Below, piece after piece: positions 63,649 through 64,000 of a stretch of 64,000 nucleotides of DNA. Both the position numbers and the translations under genes were made by a program. Within the stretch, counting starts at the first letter, position 1; every line of letters starts with the position of its first letter. Source of the stretch: QHXW01 sp035297145 (GTDB lineage: Bacteria; Acidobacteriota; Terriglobia; Bryobacterales; Bryobacteraceae); the NCBI GenBank assembly GCA_035297145.1, contig DATGZN010000104.1, forward strand, positions 10,138 through 74,137, given 5' to 3'. The notes under the pieces were generated by a model, which was not told the origin of the DNA, searched no databases, and worked only from the letters and a program-made list of their open reading frames with translations.

Positions 63649-63836
63649 TCAACGGGAATGCGCAGGCCTGTGAAGGCCGAAAACTCGCTCACGTCGTTCC
63701 GGTAGGCGCGGCGGGTTGTGGGGTTGGTGATGTTGGCCAGCCATTCCAGCTCGGGCGGCACGTCGGCGAGCGCGCCGTACTGGGCGGGCGTGAGGTCAGG
63801 TTTCTTTACCGGAACGAGGTCGGACGGCTCAGGCAT
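63649..63836 (-). pseudogene. Truncated tyrosine recombinase/phage integrase
   Basis: The first about 63 residues of an integrase: MPEPSDLVPVKKPDLTPAQY, then LEWLANITNPTTRRAYRNDV, the SAM-like core-binding domain typical of XerC-type recombinases, ending at FTGLRIPVD. AAGGAGG precedes the ATG at 63836 at ideal spacing. The rest is replaced at 63648/63649 by the NRPS duplicate, so the catalytic domain is lost; a chimeric frame runs to 63597. Confidence 0.72.
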
Positions 63837-63870
63837 GGGGCCCTCCTTTTAAACATGATAATGCTTAGGA

Positions 63871-63942
63871 TTCTATCCGCTGTGCTCCGGGCCGAAGTGC
63901 TGAGGGCGAGATAACATTGCTGCCGGAGCATGGCGGATAGAA
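63871..63942. repeat. Inverted repeat upstream of integrase remnant
   Basis: Arms of 20 bases (63871-63890 beginning TTCTATCCGC, and 63923-63942 ending GCGGATAGAA) pair at 18 of 20 positions with a 32-base spacer. It lies 35 bases upstream of the integrase start on its strand. It might be an operator, a recombinase site or a transposon end. The remaining bases to 64000 show nothing else. Confidence 0.5.
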
Positions 63943-64000
63943 TGCGTTGAACTGAGCCGGACCGTGCTCTATGGGGATTGAATGGATTTCGCTCCCCGAT

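Overview
The window looks like a chromosomal piece of a Gram-negative acidobacterium, probably Solibacter/Bryobacterales-like. The evidence is composition and family content: a GC-rich core, outer-membrane barrels, a dockerin-type secreted protein, DUF3106, an exosortase gene set and many small intergenic repeats. This placement is inference; no rRNA or tRNA gene was seen, and no CRISPR array.

Region 1 (1-17.8 kb) is mostly core metabolism. It holds a tmk-holB operon (holB runs off the left edge), a winged-helix regulator with its membrane-protein partner, an enolase-superfamily sugar-acid dehydratase, and glutamine synthetase (glnA) two genes upstream of its adenylyltransferase (glnE). GlnA keeps the target tyrosine at residue 397, so the GlnE-GlnA switch appears intact. 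Two related arrays of GGGATTT/AAATCCC flank the metallophosphoesterase between them. Then come small secreted proteins, an orphan phage-tail-tube-like protein, thpR, plsY-gpsA, an ECF sigma factor/anti-sigma/DUF3106 operon and a DksA/TraR zinc-finger protein.

Region 2 (17.8-30.7 kb) is less GC-rich and partly decayed. It contains a truncated S9 peptidase, two very large paralogous secreted proteins, gene remnants, and methyltransferase, glycosyltransferase and flippase genes.

Region 3 (30.8-59.7 kb) is a surface-polysaccharide locus linked to an exosortase. It encodes a UDP-GlcNAc 2-epimerase, a sugar aminotransferase, a polysaccharide deacetylase, many GT4/GT2 glycosyltransferases, methyltransferases, asparagine-synthase-like AsnB, a second flippase, an O-antigen ligase/polymerase-like protein and a GT-C-like membrane protein. 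It also encodes the assembly/control block: NusG-like antiterminator, XRE protein, CpsD-type kinase, ExeA-like ATPase, Wzz-type chain-length protein and an outer-membrane barrel. Exosortase and EpsI are divergent from this block and preceded by a good sigma-54 promoter match. No PEP-CTERM substrate, Wza-type export lipoprotein or initiating phosphoglycosyl transferase was recognised here.

Region 4 (59.9-64 kb) carries a one-module NRPS (A-PCP-TE). A diverged 713-bp copy of its middle part lies between a beheaded DinB-family gene and a truncated integrase gene. The most unusual signals are: a GT2 and a methyltransferase gene that are one reading frame split by a single TGA; the NRPS segment duplication with sharp breakpoints; the repeat arrays around glnA-glnE; the sigma-54/exosortase link; and the orphan tail-tube gene.
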